Source: Schlesneria sp. DSM 10557 (GTDB lineage Bacteria > Planctomycetota > Planctomycetia > Planctomycetales > Planctomycetaceae). Taken from it: a stretch of 64,000 nucleotides of DNA. Location: NCBI RefSeq assembly GCF_041860085.1, contig NZ_CP124747.1, positions 3,720,001 to 3,784,000 on the forward strand. The letters are read 5' to 3'. The notes under the pieces were generated by a model. It worked only from the letters and a program-made list of their open reading frames with translations. It did no database searches and was not told the origin of the DNA. The position numbers and the translations under genes are program-made. Shown here one piece after another: positions 17,980-27,421 of the stretch; the stretch's first letter is position 1; every line of letters begins with the position of its first letter.

Positions 17980-18441
17980 AAATCTCACTGCGATGTCAGT
18001 TGTATCGAGCAGGGACGAAATCACGCTTCCGAAACGGTGCGAGAAAAAAGCCCAACCGAGTAGTTTTCGACCGATTGCTCGGACTGAAAAACTCCTTCGA
18101 ACGCCGTCCACAAGGCCAACCAAACCAACGGGACGCTTTCTATGGCTCGAAGTCGCGGAATTCTCGTCGTTCGTACTGCTGCCGTCAAGTCTGGGCCGCG
18201 ATCCCAAAGACAAAGTGACCCGCCCCCGATTCTGCAATGGGATTAATCGTTGCAAACGCCGGAATCACCTCGCGTTAGCAACGTCACGCTGACGCAGTTA
18301 GGGACAAAACGTGAGCTTAAGAGCTCCGATTTCCTTGCCGTTGAATTCGCTCCGTTGAATTGACGATCGCCCCTGCGGATCGCCACGATACACGGCGACA
18401 CGTTCACCAAACTCATTTGCAAAAAACAGAGATCGAAGCAG
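17980..18441. other. Intergenic between divergent tRNA-Lys and Fae-like gene
   Basis: About 460 bases holding the promoters of the tRNA (minus) and the Fae-like gene (plus). ORFs here are Arg/Ser-rich and unconvincing. No hairpin with a T run is evident. Confidence 0.3.
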
Positions 18442-19038
18442 ATGCCAAAGAAAAAAGCGGGTAAGAAAGAAGCCGTCAGCAAAGTGCGGGCGTCAGAGAG
18501 AATCGTCATGCGAACCGGTGAAGCTCTGGTCGAAGCCGAACCAGCCTACTCGGCCGCAGAACCCGAAGTGGTGATCGGCGAACTCGATGGTCCGGTCGGT
18601 TATGCGATCGCCAACCTGATCGGCGATCAGACCAAAGGCCATTCCCGCGTGTTTGCCATTCTGAACTGCGATGTTCAGGTGCGACCTGTCACCCTGATGG
18701 TCAGCAAGGTCACCGTCAAAGACACCAAGTACACCAACATCCTGATGGGGACGGTCCAGGCGGGCATCGCCAACGGGGTTCTCGACGCGGTCCGGGCCGG
18801 CGATATTCCCAAGGAAAAGGCGAACGATCTCGGAATCATCATCTCTGTCTGGCTCGACCCCAGCGTGACGGAAGTCGAAGTGGATCACAACATCCTTTTC
18901 GAAACGAATCGGCAGGCGACTGCAAAGGCGATTCACAAAGCCATGCACAACGAACCTGGAATCGACTGGCTGCTGAAGAATCAGGCCAAGGTGACGCACT
19001 ACTTCCATCAGCTCGGACTGGAACGGAAACTCGGCTGA
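18442..19038 (+). CDS. Formaldehyde-activating enzyme homologue lacking the catalytic His
   Basis: Fae condenses formaldehyde with tetrahydromethanopterin. This 198-residue homologue keeps most of the fold: IGELDGPVGYAIANLIGD, HSRVFAILNCDVQVRPVTLM, the KVTVKDTKYTNILMGTVQAG stretch, VLDAVRAGDIPKEKANDLGI, SVWLDPSV and ILFETNRQATAKAIHKAM. Canonical Fae has AAHIDLLIG with the catalytic His near residue 17. Here the matching stretch is AAEPEVVIG, with Glu40 where the His should be. A Lys-rich extension of about 20 residues precedes the domain (MPKKKAGKKEAVSK). It is therefore a family member that probably does not perform the standard reaction; it may bind formaldehyde or a pterin as sensor or accessory. 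No other methanopterin-pathway gene is in the window. Fae paralogues with altered active sites are known in planctomycetes. Confidence 0.85.
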   Translation: MPKKKAGKKEAVSKVRASERIVMRTGEALVEAEPAYSAAEPEVVIGELDGPVGYAIANLIGDQTKGHSRVFAILNCDVQVRPVTLMVSKVTVKDTKYTNILMGTVQAGIANGVLDAVRAGDIPKEKANDLGIIISVWLDPSVTEVEVDHNILFETNRQATAKAIHKAMHNEPGIDWLLKNQAKVTHYFHQLGLERKLG

Positions 19039-19069
19039 AACCTGTCGCGCCGGCATTCCGCCCGCGTCC

Positions 19070-19103
19070 TTTTTTATCTTCTCCACTTTTTTATCTTCTC
19101 CAC
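19070..19103. repeat. Tandem 17-bp duplication
   Basis: TTTTTTATCTTCTCCAC occurs twice head to tail, at 19070-19086 and 19087-19103, between the Fae-like gene and the small ORF at 19127. The T runs may contribute to termination. It looks like a recent slippage duplication. Confidence 0.8.
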
Positions 19104-19126
19104 TCTGGCGCCGGACTGCATCCATC

Positions 19127-19363
19127 ATGACTCTGGGGAATCTGACAGACGGCGCCGGTCAGCTAAAAATGGCCGGTGACAAACTCACCGCCGCCTGGGA
19201 GGCCGCACGCCAGGACTGGAACGACGTCGTGAGCCGCACGATGGAAGAAGAGCAACTCGCCCCCCTGTTGCAGCAGTTACGCAGCACTCTCGACGCAGTC
19301 ACGCGGACCAGTACGGTCCTGGCAAAGGCCGTGCGAGAGTGCGAAGATGAGGGGCGGACCTGA
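19127..19363 (+). CDS. Small unidentified alpha-helical protein
   Basis: A 78-residue ORF starting 88 bases after the Fae-like gene on the same strand, with coding-like third-position bias. The translation is helical and Leu/Ala-rich, for example AAWEAARQDWNDVVSRTMEEE and LLQQLRSTLDAVTRTSTVLA, with possible coiled-coil heptads. An internal start at Met15 would give a shorter form. I see no Shine-Dalgarno before either start and do not recognise a family. It could be a small partner of the Fae-like protein or of the DUF1015 gene downstream. Confidence 0.55.
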   Translation: MTLGNLTDGAGQLKMAGDKLTAAWEAARQDWNDVVSRTMEEEQLAPLLQQLRSTLDAVTRTSTVLAKAVRECEDEGRT

Positions 19364-19500
19364 CGAAACAACGATTCTCCGTCTCTCCTTGAACCATTAG
19401 TGAACTTCCTTCATCCTATGCCTGTCATCGCATCTCTCGATGCCACGCATCGAGCTTTGGATGCCGATGCCGTTTCCGGTTGCAGCAAGGTTGATTGAAA

Positions 19501-20808
19501 ATGGTTGAAGTCAGTCCGTTTCGTGGTTGGCGTTACGACGTCTCTCAGGTAGGTGACCTCTCGGATGTGGTAACACCACCCTATGATGTCATCGACAGCA
19601 AATTTCAGGATCAGCTCTACAAAAAGCACCCCTGCAACTTCATTCGACTGGAACTGAATCGCGTCGAGCCAGCGGATCCCGACCCCAAGGCCCGGTACGA
19701 TCGCGCTGCCGAGTTTATCAAGCACTGGATGATTGACGGGGTTCTGCTGCAAGAGCAGGAAGACGCCATCTACGTCTACTCGCAGGAATTCAAGTGGGAA
19801 GGCAAGACGTTCGTCCGGGGCGGTTTTCTGGCGCGCGTCCGGCTGGAAGAGTTTGGAACCGGAAACGTTTATCCCCATGAACAGACTCTGTCAGGCCCCA
19901 AGCAGGACCGACTCAGCCTGATTCGCGCGACTCGGGCCAACCTCTCTCCGATTTTCGGACTCTATCCCGATGAAACAGGCTCACTGCAAAAGGGACTCGA
20001 CGATGCCTGTATCAAGTTGACGCCGTCACTCGCCAAAGACCATCTCGGCGTCATCCACCGCGTGTGGGTCATCAAGGATCACGCGCTGATTGGAAAGGTC
20101 AAAGCCGAACTGCGTGACAAGCCAGTCTTTATCGCAGACGGGCATCACCGCTATGAAACCGCACTCAACTATCGCAAGGAACTGACCGCCGCCGGTGAGC
20201 TGACGGACGATCTTGCGGCCCCGAACTTCGTCCTGATGCAGCTCGTGGGAATGCAGGATCCTGGACTGCAGATTCTTCCTACGCACCGAATTGTCTCGGG
20301 ACTGCCTGCCGACCTCACGTCGCAGCAAGTCGTGGATGCACTGAAATCCTGCTGCGAAATTGATGTCCTCGAACAGGGTGACAAAGGGGCGCAAGAGGCG
20401 TGGGAACTGATCGAAGCCGACGGGGGACAGGATGTCTTCGGCTTTGGCACCGCCGCCGATGGGAAATGGCTGTTCGTCCGAGTGACCGACCCCAGCCTTA
20501 TGGAATCACTTGCCGCCGACCACAGCGAAGACTGGCAGTCCCTGGGGGTCAGCCTGCTGCACAAACTGCTGCTCGAAGAGCTGCTGTTCAAGAAGCTCGG
20601 TGGCACTCCTCAATTCGAATACGTTCATCGACTGGATGAAACAACGGCCGCGCTGAACGCGAAGACCCATCAGCTTGGATGCCTGGTTGCCCCCGCCTCC
20701 ATTGAGCATGTTCAGACGATCGCGGCCAATCGAGAAACGATGCCGCCCAAGAGTACCTACTTCTACCCCAAGCTCCTGTCGGGGCTCGTCGTCCACTCAC
20801 TCTCGTGA
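19501..20808 (+). CDS. DUF1015 family protein
   Basis: A 435-residue member of the DUF1015 family, widespread in bacteria and of unproven function. Characteristic stretches are VEVSPFRGWRYD at the N-terminus, DVVTPPYDVID, NVYPHEQTLSGPKQDRLSLI, and KPVFIADGHHRYETALNYR near residue 220. The last contains the strongly conserved GHHRYETA motif, which suggests a hydrolase or nucleotide-related active site. There is no signal peptide, so it is cytoplasmic. ATG 19501 is preferred over TTG 19495 because family members start at this position. A 13-bp hairpin follows directly. Confidence 0.9.
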   Translation: MVEVSPFRGWRYDVSQVGDLSDVVTPPYDVIDSKFQDQLYKKHPCNFIRLELNRVEPADPDPKARYDRAAEFIKHWMIDGVLLQEQEDAIYVYSQEFKWEGKTFVRGGFLARVRLEEFGTGNVYPHEQTLSGPKQDRLSLIRATRANLSPIFGLYPDETGSLQKGLDDACIKLTPSLAKDHLGVIHRVWVIKDHALIGKVKAELRDKPVFIADGHHRYETALNYRKELTAAGELTDDLAAPNFVLMQLVGMQDPGLQILPTHRIVSGLPADLTSQQVVDALKSCCEIDVLEQGDKGAQEAWELIEADGGQDVFGFGTAADGKWLFVRVTDPSLMESLAADHSEDWQSLGVSLLHKLLLEELLFKKLGGTPQFEYVHRLDETTAALNAKTHQLGCLVAPASIEHVQTIAANRETMPPKSTYFYPKLLSGLVVHSLS

Positions 20809-20814
20809 CCCACG

Positions 20815-20844
20815 GGTGGCGCCCCACCCCAGTGGGGCGCCACC
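20815..20844. terminator. Terminator after DUF1015 gene
   Basis: GGTGGCGCCCCAC (20815-20827) pairs perfectly with GTGGGGCGCCACC (20832-20844) around a 4-base CCCA loop, starting six bases after the stop codon. No T tract follows, so termination may be factor-assisted. The stem is GC-rich and very stable. Confidence 0.65.
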
Positions 20845-20904
20845 GTCTCACTTCGATCTGTTCTGTGTCACGTGACTTTCCACCCCGCAACGGAAGAACC
20901 GAAC

Positions 20905-22902
20905 ATGGTGTCTGTCGTCCATCGTGCGTCATCGATCGCGTTTATCGCCATCCTTTCCTGCATCGGGTGGGCAACACATTCACTGCTCGCCGATGGTCCG
21001 GCCGACAACCAGGTGGATCAGGTCCGGCGGATTCCGAAGCTCGGTGTGGAAGTCCCCGAGGCAGACCGTCAGGAACTGACCGAAGGACTGACCTCACTGC
21101 AAGCCAAAATCGAGCGACTTAGCCAATCCGCCTCGCCGACAGTGAAGGGCTTGTTGCCGGACATTCTGATCTTCCATCGAGCCGTCGATCAGGCACTACG
21201 GTACCAGGAGTTTTTTGACGCCAAAGAGATCCCCGTCGGCAAGAGTCTCTTGCAACAGGGGCATCAGCGAGCGGATCAGTTGCTGGCGGGCGAAGCCCCC
21301 TGGACCAGGCAGACCGGTTTAGTCGTGCGAGGATACATTTCCCGCATTGACCGCACCGTCCAGCCGTATGGGCTGGTTATTCCCGCGACTTACCAGTTCG
21401 ACGGATCAGAAGCCCACCGTCTCGACTTCTGGTTTCACGGACGTGGCGAAGTTCTCAGCGAAGTCAATTTCCTCAACGACCGTTCGCGCAATGTGGGTCC
21501 CATTTCGCCCGAAAATACCATCGTTGCTCATCCGTATGGTCGCTATTGCAATGCGAACAAGCTGGCAGGGGAAATCGACACTCTGGAAGTGCTGGAAGCC
21601 GTCAAGCAGCAATATCGGATCGATCCCGATCGAATTGCCGTTCGCGGTTTTTCCATGGGAGGAGCAGCCTGCTGGCAATTCGCCGTCCACTATCCCGATC
21701 AATGGTTCGCAGCGAATCCCGGTGCCGGTTTTTCCGAGACACCCGAATTCCTGAAGTTCTTTCAGAAGGAAACCCTGAATCCCACTCCCTACGAGCGGGC
21801 GCTCTGGCACATGTATGACTGCCCGGATGTGGCAGCCAATCTGGCTCATCTTCCGACCGTCGCTTACAGCGGTGACATGGATTCCCAGAAGCAGGCGGCT
21901 GACATCATGGAAGCGGCTTTTGAACGGGAAGGGATGAAGCTACTGCACATCATCGGTCCCATGACGGCCCACAGCATTCATCCGGAATCGGCCAAACAGA
22001 TCGAAGCGAAACTCGCCGAGTGGGCCCGCAAGGGGATTGACCGCAAACCGTCACAAGTTCAGCTTGTCACCTACACCCTGAAATACAACCGGATGCACTG
22101 GTTGACAATTGACGGACTGAATCAGCACTGGGAAGAAGGGCGTGTGATTGTCAAACCGGTGGGCGACGAACTTCACATCACGGCCCGCAATGTCACGGCA
22201 CTGACCGTGAACCCTCCGCAAGGTCATCCGCGCAAGGTTCGGATCAATGACAGTGCTCCGTTCGACCTTCCCGCGAACGGGTCGTTGATTCACGATGGAA
22301 CAAACTGGAAAGCGGGACAACCGAGTGGCCTTCGCAAGAAGCATGGACTGCAAGGTCCCATCGACGACGCGCTAATGGACTCATTCATCTTCGTCAAACC
22401 GAGTCAACCTTGCCGCAACACGGCGGTGCAGCAATGGGTGGATGCCGAACTGGAACATGCTGTGACGCACTGGCGCATGCAAATGCGTGGCGATGCCATC
22501 GTAAAACAGGACACGGAGATCACCGATCAGGATCTGGCCCAGTCGAACCTGATCCTGTGGGGTGACTCTCAAGCCAATCAGATTCTGTCTCGAATCGCCG
22601 GCAAATTGCCCATTCAATGGACCGACTCTGAAATTCGCGTGGGAGGACAGACATTCGATGCCGCGCACCATGCCCCCGTGCTCGTCTATCCGAACCCCTT
22701 GAACCCCGAAAAGTATGTGGTGCTGAACAGCAGCTTTACCTACCGGGAATACGACTATTTGAATAACGCACGTCAGGTTCCAAAGCTTCCCGACTGGGCC
22801 ATCATCGACCTCCGCACCCCGCCCAGTCCCCGCTACCCGGGAAAAATCGTCGCGGCAGACTTCTTCGACGAAAAATGGGGACTCAAATCACGCCCTAGAT
22901 AG
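20905..22902 (+). CDS. Secreted alpha/beta hydrolase (esterase/peptidase type)
   Basis: A 665-residue exported protein from ATG 20905, which has GGAAG eight bases upstream and begins with a signal peptide (VHRASSIAFIAILSCIGWATHSLLA). The hydrolase domain spans roughly residues 150-380. The nucleophile elbow is RGFSMGGAACWQFAVHYPD, an oxyanion-type loop is around LDFWFHGRGE, and TAHSIHPES holds the likely catalytic His. The first 120 residues are helical and Gln/Glu-rich; the last 250 have a beta-rich region (KVRINDSAPFDLPANGSL) and no family mark. It resembles planctomycete proteins annotated as PHB-depolymerase-like or prolyl-oligopeptidase-like. The substrate is unknown. An imperfect hairpin (22921-22952) follows. 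Confidence 0.8.
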   Translation: MVSVVHRASSIAFIAILSCIGWATHSLLADGPADNQVDQVRRIPKLGVEVPEADRQELTEGLTSLQAKIERLSQSASPTVKGLLPDILIFHRAVDQALRYQEFFDAKEIPVGKSLLQQGHQRADQLLAGEAPWTRQTGLVVRGYISRIDRTVQPYGLVIPATYQFDGSEAHRLDFWFHGRGEVLSEVNFLNDRSRNVGPISPENTIVAHPYGRYCNANKLAGEIDTLEVLEAVKQQYRIDPDRIAVRGFSMGGAACWQFAVHYPDQWFAANPGAGFSETPEFLKFFQKETLNPTPYERALWHMYDCPDVAANLAHLPTVAYSGDMDSQKQAADIMEAAFEREGMKLLHIIGPMTAHSIHPESAKQIEAKLAEWARKGIDRKPSQVQLVTYTLKYNRMHWLTIDGLNQHWEEGRVIVKPVGDELHITARNVTALTVNPPQGHPRKVRINDSAPFDLPANGSLIHDGTNWKAGQPSGLRKKHGLQGPIDDALMDSFIFVKPSQPCRNTAVQQWVDAELEHAVTHWRMQMRGDAIVKQDTEITDQDLAQSNLILWGDSQANQILSRIAGKLPIQWTDSEIRVGGQTFDAAHHAPVLVYPNPLNPEKYVVLNSSFTYREYDYLNNARQVPKLPDWAIIDLRTPPSPRYPGKIVAADFFDEKWGLKSRPR

Positions 22903-22920
22903 GGTGACGCCGCCTAAAAG

Positions 22921-22952
22921 GGAGTTGGGCCTCTCTCCAGATGCCCAACCCC
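22921..22952 (+). terminator. Imperfect hairpin after alpha/beta hydrolase
   Basis: GGAGTTGGGC (22921-22930) and GCCCAACCCC (22943-22952) pair with one mismatch over a 12-base loop, about 20 bases past the stop codon. No T run follows. Confidence 0.4.
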
Positions 22953-23102
22953 TCGGCGCAACACAGCACACGCAGGCCACTCCGCGTATCACCCCTGTTG
23001 ATCATCGATGAAAGGTCATGATGACGGTGGCTGCGGCAAGATACAGCCGGGCGAGTCCATCGGGACTGTCACACGTGTGGAGTACGAATCGCCGCATCCC
23101 TG

Positions 23103-24284
23103 CTATGACAGCCCGTGTTTGTTGACGAGGTCCATCAGCGCGTACCAAAACTTGTTCATGTCGATCGGGCGGCCATTTCCGAGCATCACCGTCGTTATCC
23201 CGGTCAGAATGTCGTGGTAGTAGTAGGTGCCGAAACCGCCCCAACCTCCCCCGTGTCCAAAGCCGTTCAATTGTTTTGGATTGTTGTAGTAAAGTTCCCA
23301 CCCATAACCGTAGGGATTGGTTCGGCCATCTCGCGTACGTGAGGGAATGACCGCCAGCTTCGCCGTATCGGGCTTCATCAGTTTTTTGGCCCGAAGTGCC
23401 CTGTCCCAGGCCAGCATATCTTCCAGACTGCACCACACCGCGCCATCGCCGCAGGTGAGAAGTTTTTCCTGCCGGGCGGGTGGCACCCCCCAGAGTGGTT
23501 TCCACTCCCCCTCTTCCTGACCGTAGCCGATCGCGTCCACACGGCCCGCGACGACAGGAACGCTTCCTGGTCCCTCGCTGACAAACGCGGTCTTCATTCC
23601 GGCAGGATCAAAGATCGCATCACGTAGATGCTGGCCGTAGGTGGTTCCGGTGACCCGGGCAATAATCTCGGCCAGCAGAAGATAGTTCGTGTTGTTATAG
23701 GCATACTTCTGACCGGTGGGAAAATCGAGTGGTACGTTCTGGCGTGCGAATTCTCCAACATAGTCAGAATTCAGCGTATAGTCAGGGTGCTTTGACGGAA
23801 CATCCGGAATGTCCATGTAAGAGGCCAGTCCCGATGTGTGCTGTGCCAGATGCCGGATCTGGATCGGGTTCTTCTTGTCATACTCTGGCAACTCGGGAAT
23901 ATACTTCCTGACATCATCAGTGACCTTCAGTTGCTGACGGTCCTGCAGCATCAAAATTGCCGTTGCGGTGATCGACTTTGTGACCGACGCGAGCTCAAAC
24001 ATCGTGGCCGTCGTCACCGGCTGACGGTCCTTGATGGTTGCGAGTCCGACGCACCGCATGTACTCGGGCTGCCCGCTCTGATGGACGAGTACTGCCAGCC
24101 CAGGTCCTTCATTGTCGTAACCGAACGACTGGACGAGCCGGTCGAATGGAACATCCAACCTGCGCTCTGCAGCCTGCATCTCTCGAGGTCGCCCCACCAG
24201 ACCGATGCATGAGGCAAACCCCAGCCGTTTCAACATTTCTCGACGTGAAGTGACGACGTGCGACCCTAAGAGACTGATATTCAT
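23103..24284 (-). CDS. Serine hydrolase of the beta-lactamase/PBP (class C, EstB-like) family
   Basis: A 393-residue protein with the penicillin-recognising fold. The catalytic SxxK is in MFELASVTKSITATAILM, the YxN element is KYAYNNTNYLLLAEI, and the third element is GFGHGGGWGGFGTYYY. The start is placed at ATG 24284, with AAGG about seven bases upstream; the longer frame to 24362 has no signal. The N-terminus from that ATG has SRREMLKRLGFASCIGLVG, a Tat-like signal, so the protein is probably periplasmic. It may be an esterase, D-aminopeptidase or peptidase; nothing indicates antibiotic resistance. It is convergent with the alpha/beta hydrolase gene upstream. Confidence 0.88.
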   Translation of the reverse strand: MNISLLGSHVVTSRREMLKRLGFASCIGLVGRPREMQAAERRLDVPFDRLVQSFGYDNEGPGLAVLVHQSGQPEYMRCVGLATIKDRQPVTTATMFELASVTKSITATAILMLQDRQQLKVTDDVRKYIPELPEYDKKNPIQIRHLAQHTSGLASYMDIPDVPSKHPDYTLNSDYVGEFARQNVPLDFPTGQKYAYNNTNYLLLAEIIARVTGTTYGQHLRDAIFDPAGMKTAFVSEGPGSVPVVAGRVDAIGYGQEEGEWKPLWGVPPARQEKLLTCGDGAVWCSLEDMLAWDRALRAKKLMKPDTAKLAVIPSRTRDGRTNPYGYGWELYYNNPKQLNGFGHGGGWGGFGTYYYHDILTGITTVMLGNGRPIDMNKFWYALMDLVNKHGLS

Positions 24285-24645
24285 GTGGCACCTTGCAGAG
24301 GAGGTCACCTCGGCTGGGAGAGCTTTCCAACCCGAATCGCGCACTCTCTCCAACCAGAACAATCACTATCCACGCGTACACATCCAATGTGTCGCTGCTG
24401 CTTCAAAAACGCAAGTTCAGACGGGACGTGCGCCTCCCCTTCGCCGATGTTCCGCCAACCTGTGTGCCCCTGTCCCGTGAACCGGCTCACACAAACGGAC
24501 CACGGTCTCGGCACTTCAATTGCAGAACTGGCGCACCGGGGGAAGGGACTCCCCCGCTCTCTACAAATAGAACCCGGCCATCCGTTCGTTGTGCGACGGG
24601 AGGGCCGCCATGCCACCAGGGAGACCCCAAGGGAGAAGTTGTGTG
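24285..24645. other. Intergenic between divergent serine hydrolase and YihY genes
   Basis: About 360 bases with no gene I can support. A GGGAGAAG ribosome-binding site at 24631-24638 serves the YihY gene. Promoters for both divergent genes should lie here. Confidence 0.35.
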
Positions 24646-25605
24646 GTGATAAAACTGATGTCACGAGAAGCCTGGAATTTACTCCGTCAAACCGCGAGTG
24701 ACTGGAGCGAAGACAACGTCCCTCGACTGGGGGCGGCACTCTCTTTCTATACCGCCCTGTCGATCGCCCCACTGCTCGTCCTGTCCCTCCGTGTCGCGGC
24801 CTCTGTTTTTGGAGAAGAAGCGGCCCGCGGTGAAATCGAATCGCAGATTCAATCGATGATTGGCGAGCAGGGAGCCGAGGCGATCCAATCCATGCTGCAA
24901 AGTGCGAATCAGCCCGAGACCGGGACGTGGGCGACGATTCTGGGGCTCGTCACCCTGCTGTTCGGTGCCTCTGGCGTTTTCGGTCAACTGCAGGAGAGCC
25001 TGAATACCATCTGGGATGTGACCCCCAAACCCGGCCAGGGTCTCTGGTCTTTCATTCGGTACCGGTTCTTCAGCATGGCGATGGTGATGAGTTTCGCTTT
25101 CCTGCTGCTCGTCTCCTTAATTATCAGCGCGGGGCTGTCGTTTGCCGGAGGGTATCTTTTCAATTGGCTGAGTCAATTCGAGGGACTCACGCAGGCGGCG
25201 AACTTCGTCGCGTCGCTTCTCGTATTTACGCTCTTGTTCGCGATGATGTTTAAATATGTGCCCGATGCCGAAATCAAATGGAAGGATGTCTGGCTGGGAG
25301 CTTTCATGACAGCCATCCTTTTCAACATAGGCAAATTTGTCATCGGTCTTTATCTGGGTCGCACGACGTTCGCCTCGTCGTATGGAGTCGCGGGATCACT
25401 GATTGTCCTGCTGGTGTGGGTTTACTATTCGGCCCAGATCATCTTTTTCGGTGCCGAGTTCACCCAGGTCTACGCCAACCGATACGGAGGCAAGATTGTT
25501 CCGGCCGAGAATGCAGAACTTGTCCCAGACCAGAAGCATCCTCAGAATAACCACAAACCGGACTCACGTCGGAATTCGTCTCCAGCCTCTGCGAGAACAT
25601 CCTGA
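24646..25605 (+). CDS. YihY/BrkB family inner-membrane protein
   Basis: A 319-residue integral membrane protein of the YihY/virulence-factor BrkB family, whose function is unsettled (formerly called RNase BN). Six hydrophobic segments are visible, for example LGAALSFYTALSIAPLLVLS, GTWATILGLVTLLFGASGVF, VMSFAFLLLVSLIISAGLSF, FVASLLVFTLLFAMMFKYV, LGAFMTAILFNIGKFVIGLY and VAGSLIVLLVWVYYSAQIIF. The family marks DNVPRLGAALSFYT and YGVAGSLIVLLVWVYYSAQI...FGAEFTQVYA are intact. GTG 24646 (or GTG 24643) follows the GGGAGAAG site with suitable spacing; ATG 24658 is the next option. Its TGA shares one base with the ATG of the following gene, so the two are coupled. Confidence 0.9.
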   Translation: MIKLMSREAWNLLRQTASDWSEDNVPRLGAALSFYTALSIAPLLVLSLRVAASVFGEEAARGEIESQIQSMIGEQGAEAIQSMLQSANQPETGTWATILGLVTLLFGASGVFGQLQESLNTIWDVTPKPGQGLWSFIRYRFFSMAMVMSFAFLLLVSLIISAGLSFAGGYLFNWLSQFEGLTQAANFVASLLVFTLLFAMMFKYVPDAEIKWKDVWLGAFMTAILFNIGKFVIGLYLGRTTFASSYGVAGSLIVLLVWVYYSAQIIFFGAEFTQVYANRYGGKIVPAENAELVPDQKHPQNNHKPDSRRNSSPASARTS

Positions 25606-26024
25606 TGGCATCAAAACAGCGTGCTTCCGCGTGGGCTCCTTCAACGCCTTTCGAGTGCGTTGAAATCTACATTCCCAAGAAGATCGAGACACTCGCCAAA
25701 CTCTACACCTTCCTGCAATCCAAGCTGATTGAGCGTAGCGCAAAAGCGCCCGCCGACGCCATCGACGGTTTCTCTCTTTACGAAGTCGATGGAGCCTTTG
25801 CCGGTCGCGAGATTTACCAGGAACGAACGATCGTCCTGCGTATTCTGTTTAAGCGAGATCAGTCACAGACCGAGAAATCGATCAGTAAGAAGATTCAACT
25901 TCTGGGGCGCGAAGTGGCCGCCAGTGTCGCCATGAAAGAGGAAGAACTCTGGATCTGTCATTTCCCGCAAGGTGTGATCATCTTTCGCCCACTGGACGAA
26001 ACAGGGGCCTCAAACAAGGAATAA
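25605..26024 (+). CDS. Unidentified soluble protein coupled to YihY
   Basis: A 139-residue protein whose ATG overlaps the YihY stop codon (TGATG), so it is translationally coupled. It looks like a small alpha/beta domain: FECVEIYIPKKIETLAKLYTF, DGFSLYEVDGAFAGREIYQE, RTIVLRILFKRD, KKIQLLGREVAASVAMKEEE and LWICHFPQGVIIFRP. There is no signal peptide or membrane segment. I do not recognise the family. The coupling suggests a partner or regulator of the membrane protein, but that is only inference from position. Nothing follows in the next 220 bases. Confidence 0.7.
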   Translation: MASKQRASAWAPSTPFECVEIYIPKKIETLAKLYTFLQSKLIERSAKAPADAIDGFSLYEVDGAFAGREIYQERTIVLRILFKRDQSQTEKSISKKIQLLGREVAASVAMKEEELWICHFPQGVIIFRPLDETGASNKE

Positions 26025-26248
26025 GGTTATCGGGGACCCGACTTGGGACGAAGCGAAAAAATCCTGCTGAGACCCCGGCCCACCCCCACTACTAACCCGA
26101 CCAGCAGCAGCATCTCCCCTCCCCTGTCTCATCTTCCTTCCAGATCGGTTCTGGCCCGAGAAATTCACGGATGCTCGCCCCCGCAGCGGTCGCACTGGCG
26201 TCAGAGCCGCTGCAGGGTCAGCTTGTCGCCGTACGACTTCACGAGAGG

Positions 26249-27421
26249 TCAGGGCTTCAAGACCACCTTGATGCATCCGTCTTTCTTATCTCGGAACGTT
26301 TTGTAAGCCTCTGGAGCGTCCGCCAGGCTGACGCGATGAGTGATGATCCTCGACGGATCGATCAGCCCTGCCGCGATCTTCTCAAACAACGGCTTCATAT
26401 AACGCTGCATGTGCGTCTGGCCCGTTCTCATCGTAAGGCCTTTATTCATGAACGCGCCGAAGGGAAGCTTGTCCGGGTAGCCGGCATAGGCTCCCGGGAC
26501 AGAGATCGTGCCACCTTTGCGACAGGCCATAATTGCTTCCTGCAACACATATCCCCGATCGGGCGTCACAGAGACGGTCGAGCGGACCTTGTCGTAGACC
26601 GCACCTGCCATTCCTGCGGCGTGAGCCTCGCAACCGACGGCGTCGATGCACCGATCCGGGCCTCTCCCTTTGGTCATTTCATCCAGGCGCTCCAGCACGT
26701 TCTCCTTTTCGAAATTGATGGTCTCGGCCTTACCATACTTCTGCGCTAATTCGAGACGTTCTGGCACCCGATCGATCGCAATGACACGTTCGGCACCGAA
26801 CAACCAGGCGCTTTGAATCGAGAACTGGGCCACGGGACCGCAACCCCACACGGCAACGGTGTCACCAGGTTCGATCTCGCAGTTTTCAGCCGCCATATAA
26901 CCCGTCGGAAAAATGTCTGATAAAAACAGGACCATCTCGTCCGGCAGGTCTGACTCGATCTTGAGAGGTCCGACATCCGCATACGGGACGCGCAGATACT
27001 CTGCCTGTCCCCCCGCAAATCCACCAAACAAGTGAGAGAATCCAAACAGCCCGGCCGGAGAATGCCCCATGGCCTTCTTCGCCATTTCCGCGTTCGGGTT
27101 GGAAACGTCGCAACACGAATAAAGTTGTTTCTGACAGAAGAAGCAACTGCCGCACGAGATCGTGAACGGAATGACGACCCGATCACCCGCCTTGAGATTG
27201 CGCACCTCGCTTCCCACTTCTTCCACGATCCCCATCGGTTCATGTCCCAGCACATCGCCGCTCTTCATCGTCGGGACAAACCCGTTCAGCAGATGCAGGT
27301 CCGACCCGCAGATCCCGCTGGCCGTGATTCTGACGATCGCGTCGCGTGGATCTTCAATGCGGGGATCCGGAACCGTATCGACGCGGACATCTCCGGTGCC
27401 ATGCCAGCAGAGTGCTTTCAT
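26249..27421 (-). CDS. Zinc-dependent alcohol/formaldehyde dehydrogenase-like protein (MDR family)
   Basis: A 390-residue medium-chain dehydrogenase. The catalytic zinc site is in [11 protein letters not shown] (Cys38) and VLGHEPMG (His60, Glu61). The structural zinc has the four Cys of [17 protein letters not shown] (Cys90, Cys93, Cys96 and Cys103 or 104). The NAD-binding Rossmann motif is [21 protein letters not shown]. The inserted region with [19 protein letters not shown], and [13 protein letters not shown], resemble the subgroup often called glutathione-independent formaldehyde dehydrogenase. Together with the Fae-like gene nine kilobases away it hints at formaldehyde handling, but they are not in one operon and the link is weak. 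The enzyme could equally act on other alcohols. Confidence 0.88.
   Translation of the reverse strand: MKALCWHGTGDVRVDTVPDPRIEDPRDAIVRITASGICGSDLHLLNGFVPTMKSGDVLGHEPMGIVEEVGSEVRNLKAGDRVVIPFTISCGSCFFCQKQLYSCCDVSNPNAEMAKKAMGHSPAGLFGFSHLFGGFAGGQAEYLRVPYADVGPLKIESDLPDEMVLFLSDIFPTGYMAAENCEIEPGDTVAVWGCGPVAQFSIQSAWLFGAERVIAIDRVPERLELAQKYGKAETINFEKENVLERLDEMTKGRGPDRCIDAVGCEAHAAGMAGAVYDKVRSTVSVTPDRGYVLQEAIMACRKGGTISVPGAYAGYPDKLPFGAFMNKGLTMRTGQTHMQRYMKPLFEKIAAGLIDPSRIITHRVSLADAPEAYKTFRDKKDGCIKVVLKP

Noticed and set aside
23103..24284. Antibiotic-resistance beta-lactamase
   Set aside because: The fold and the SxxK, YxN and HxG elements match EstB-like hydrolases as well as class C enzymes. Nothing in the context suggests resistance, so I name only the family.
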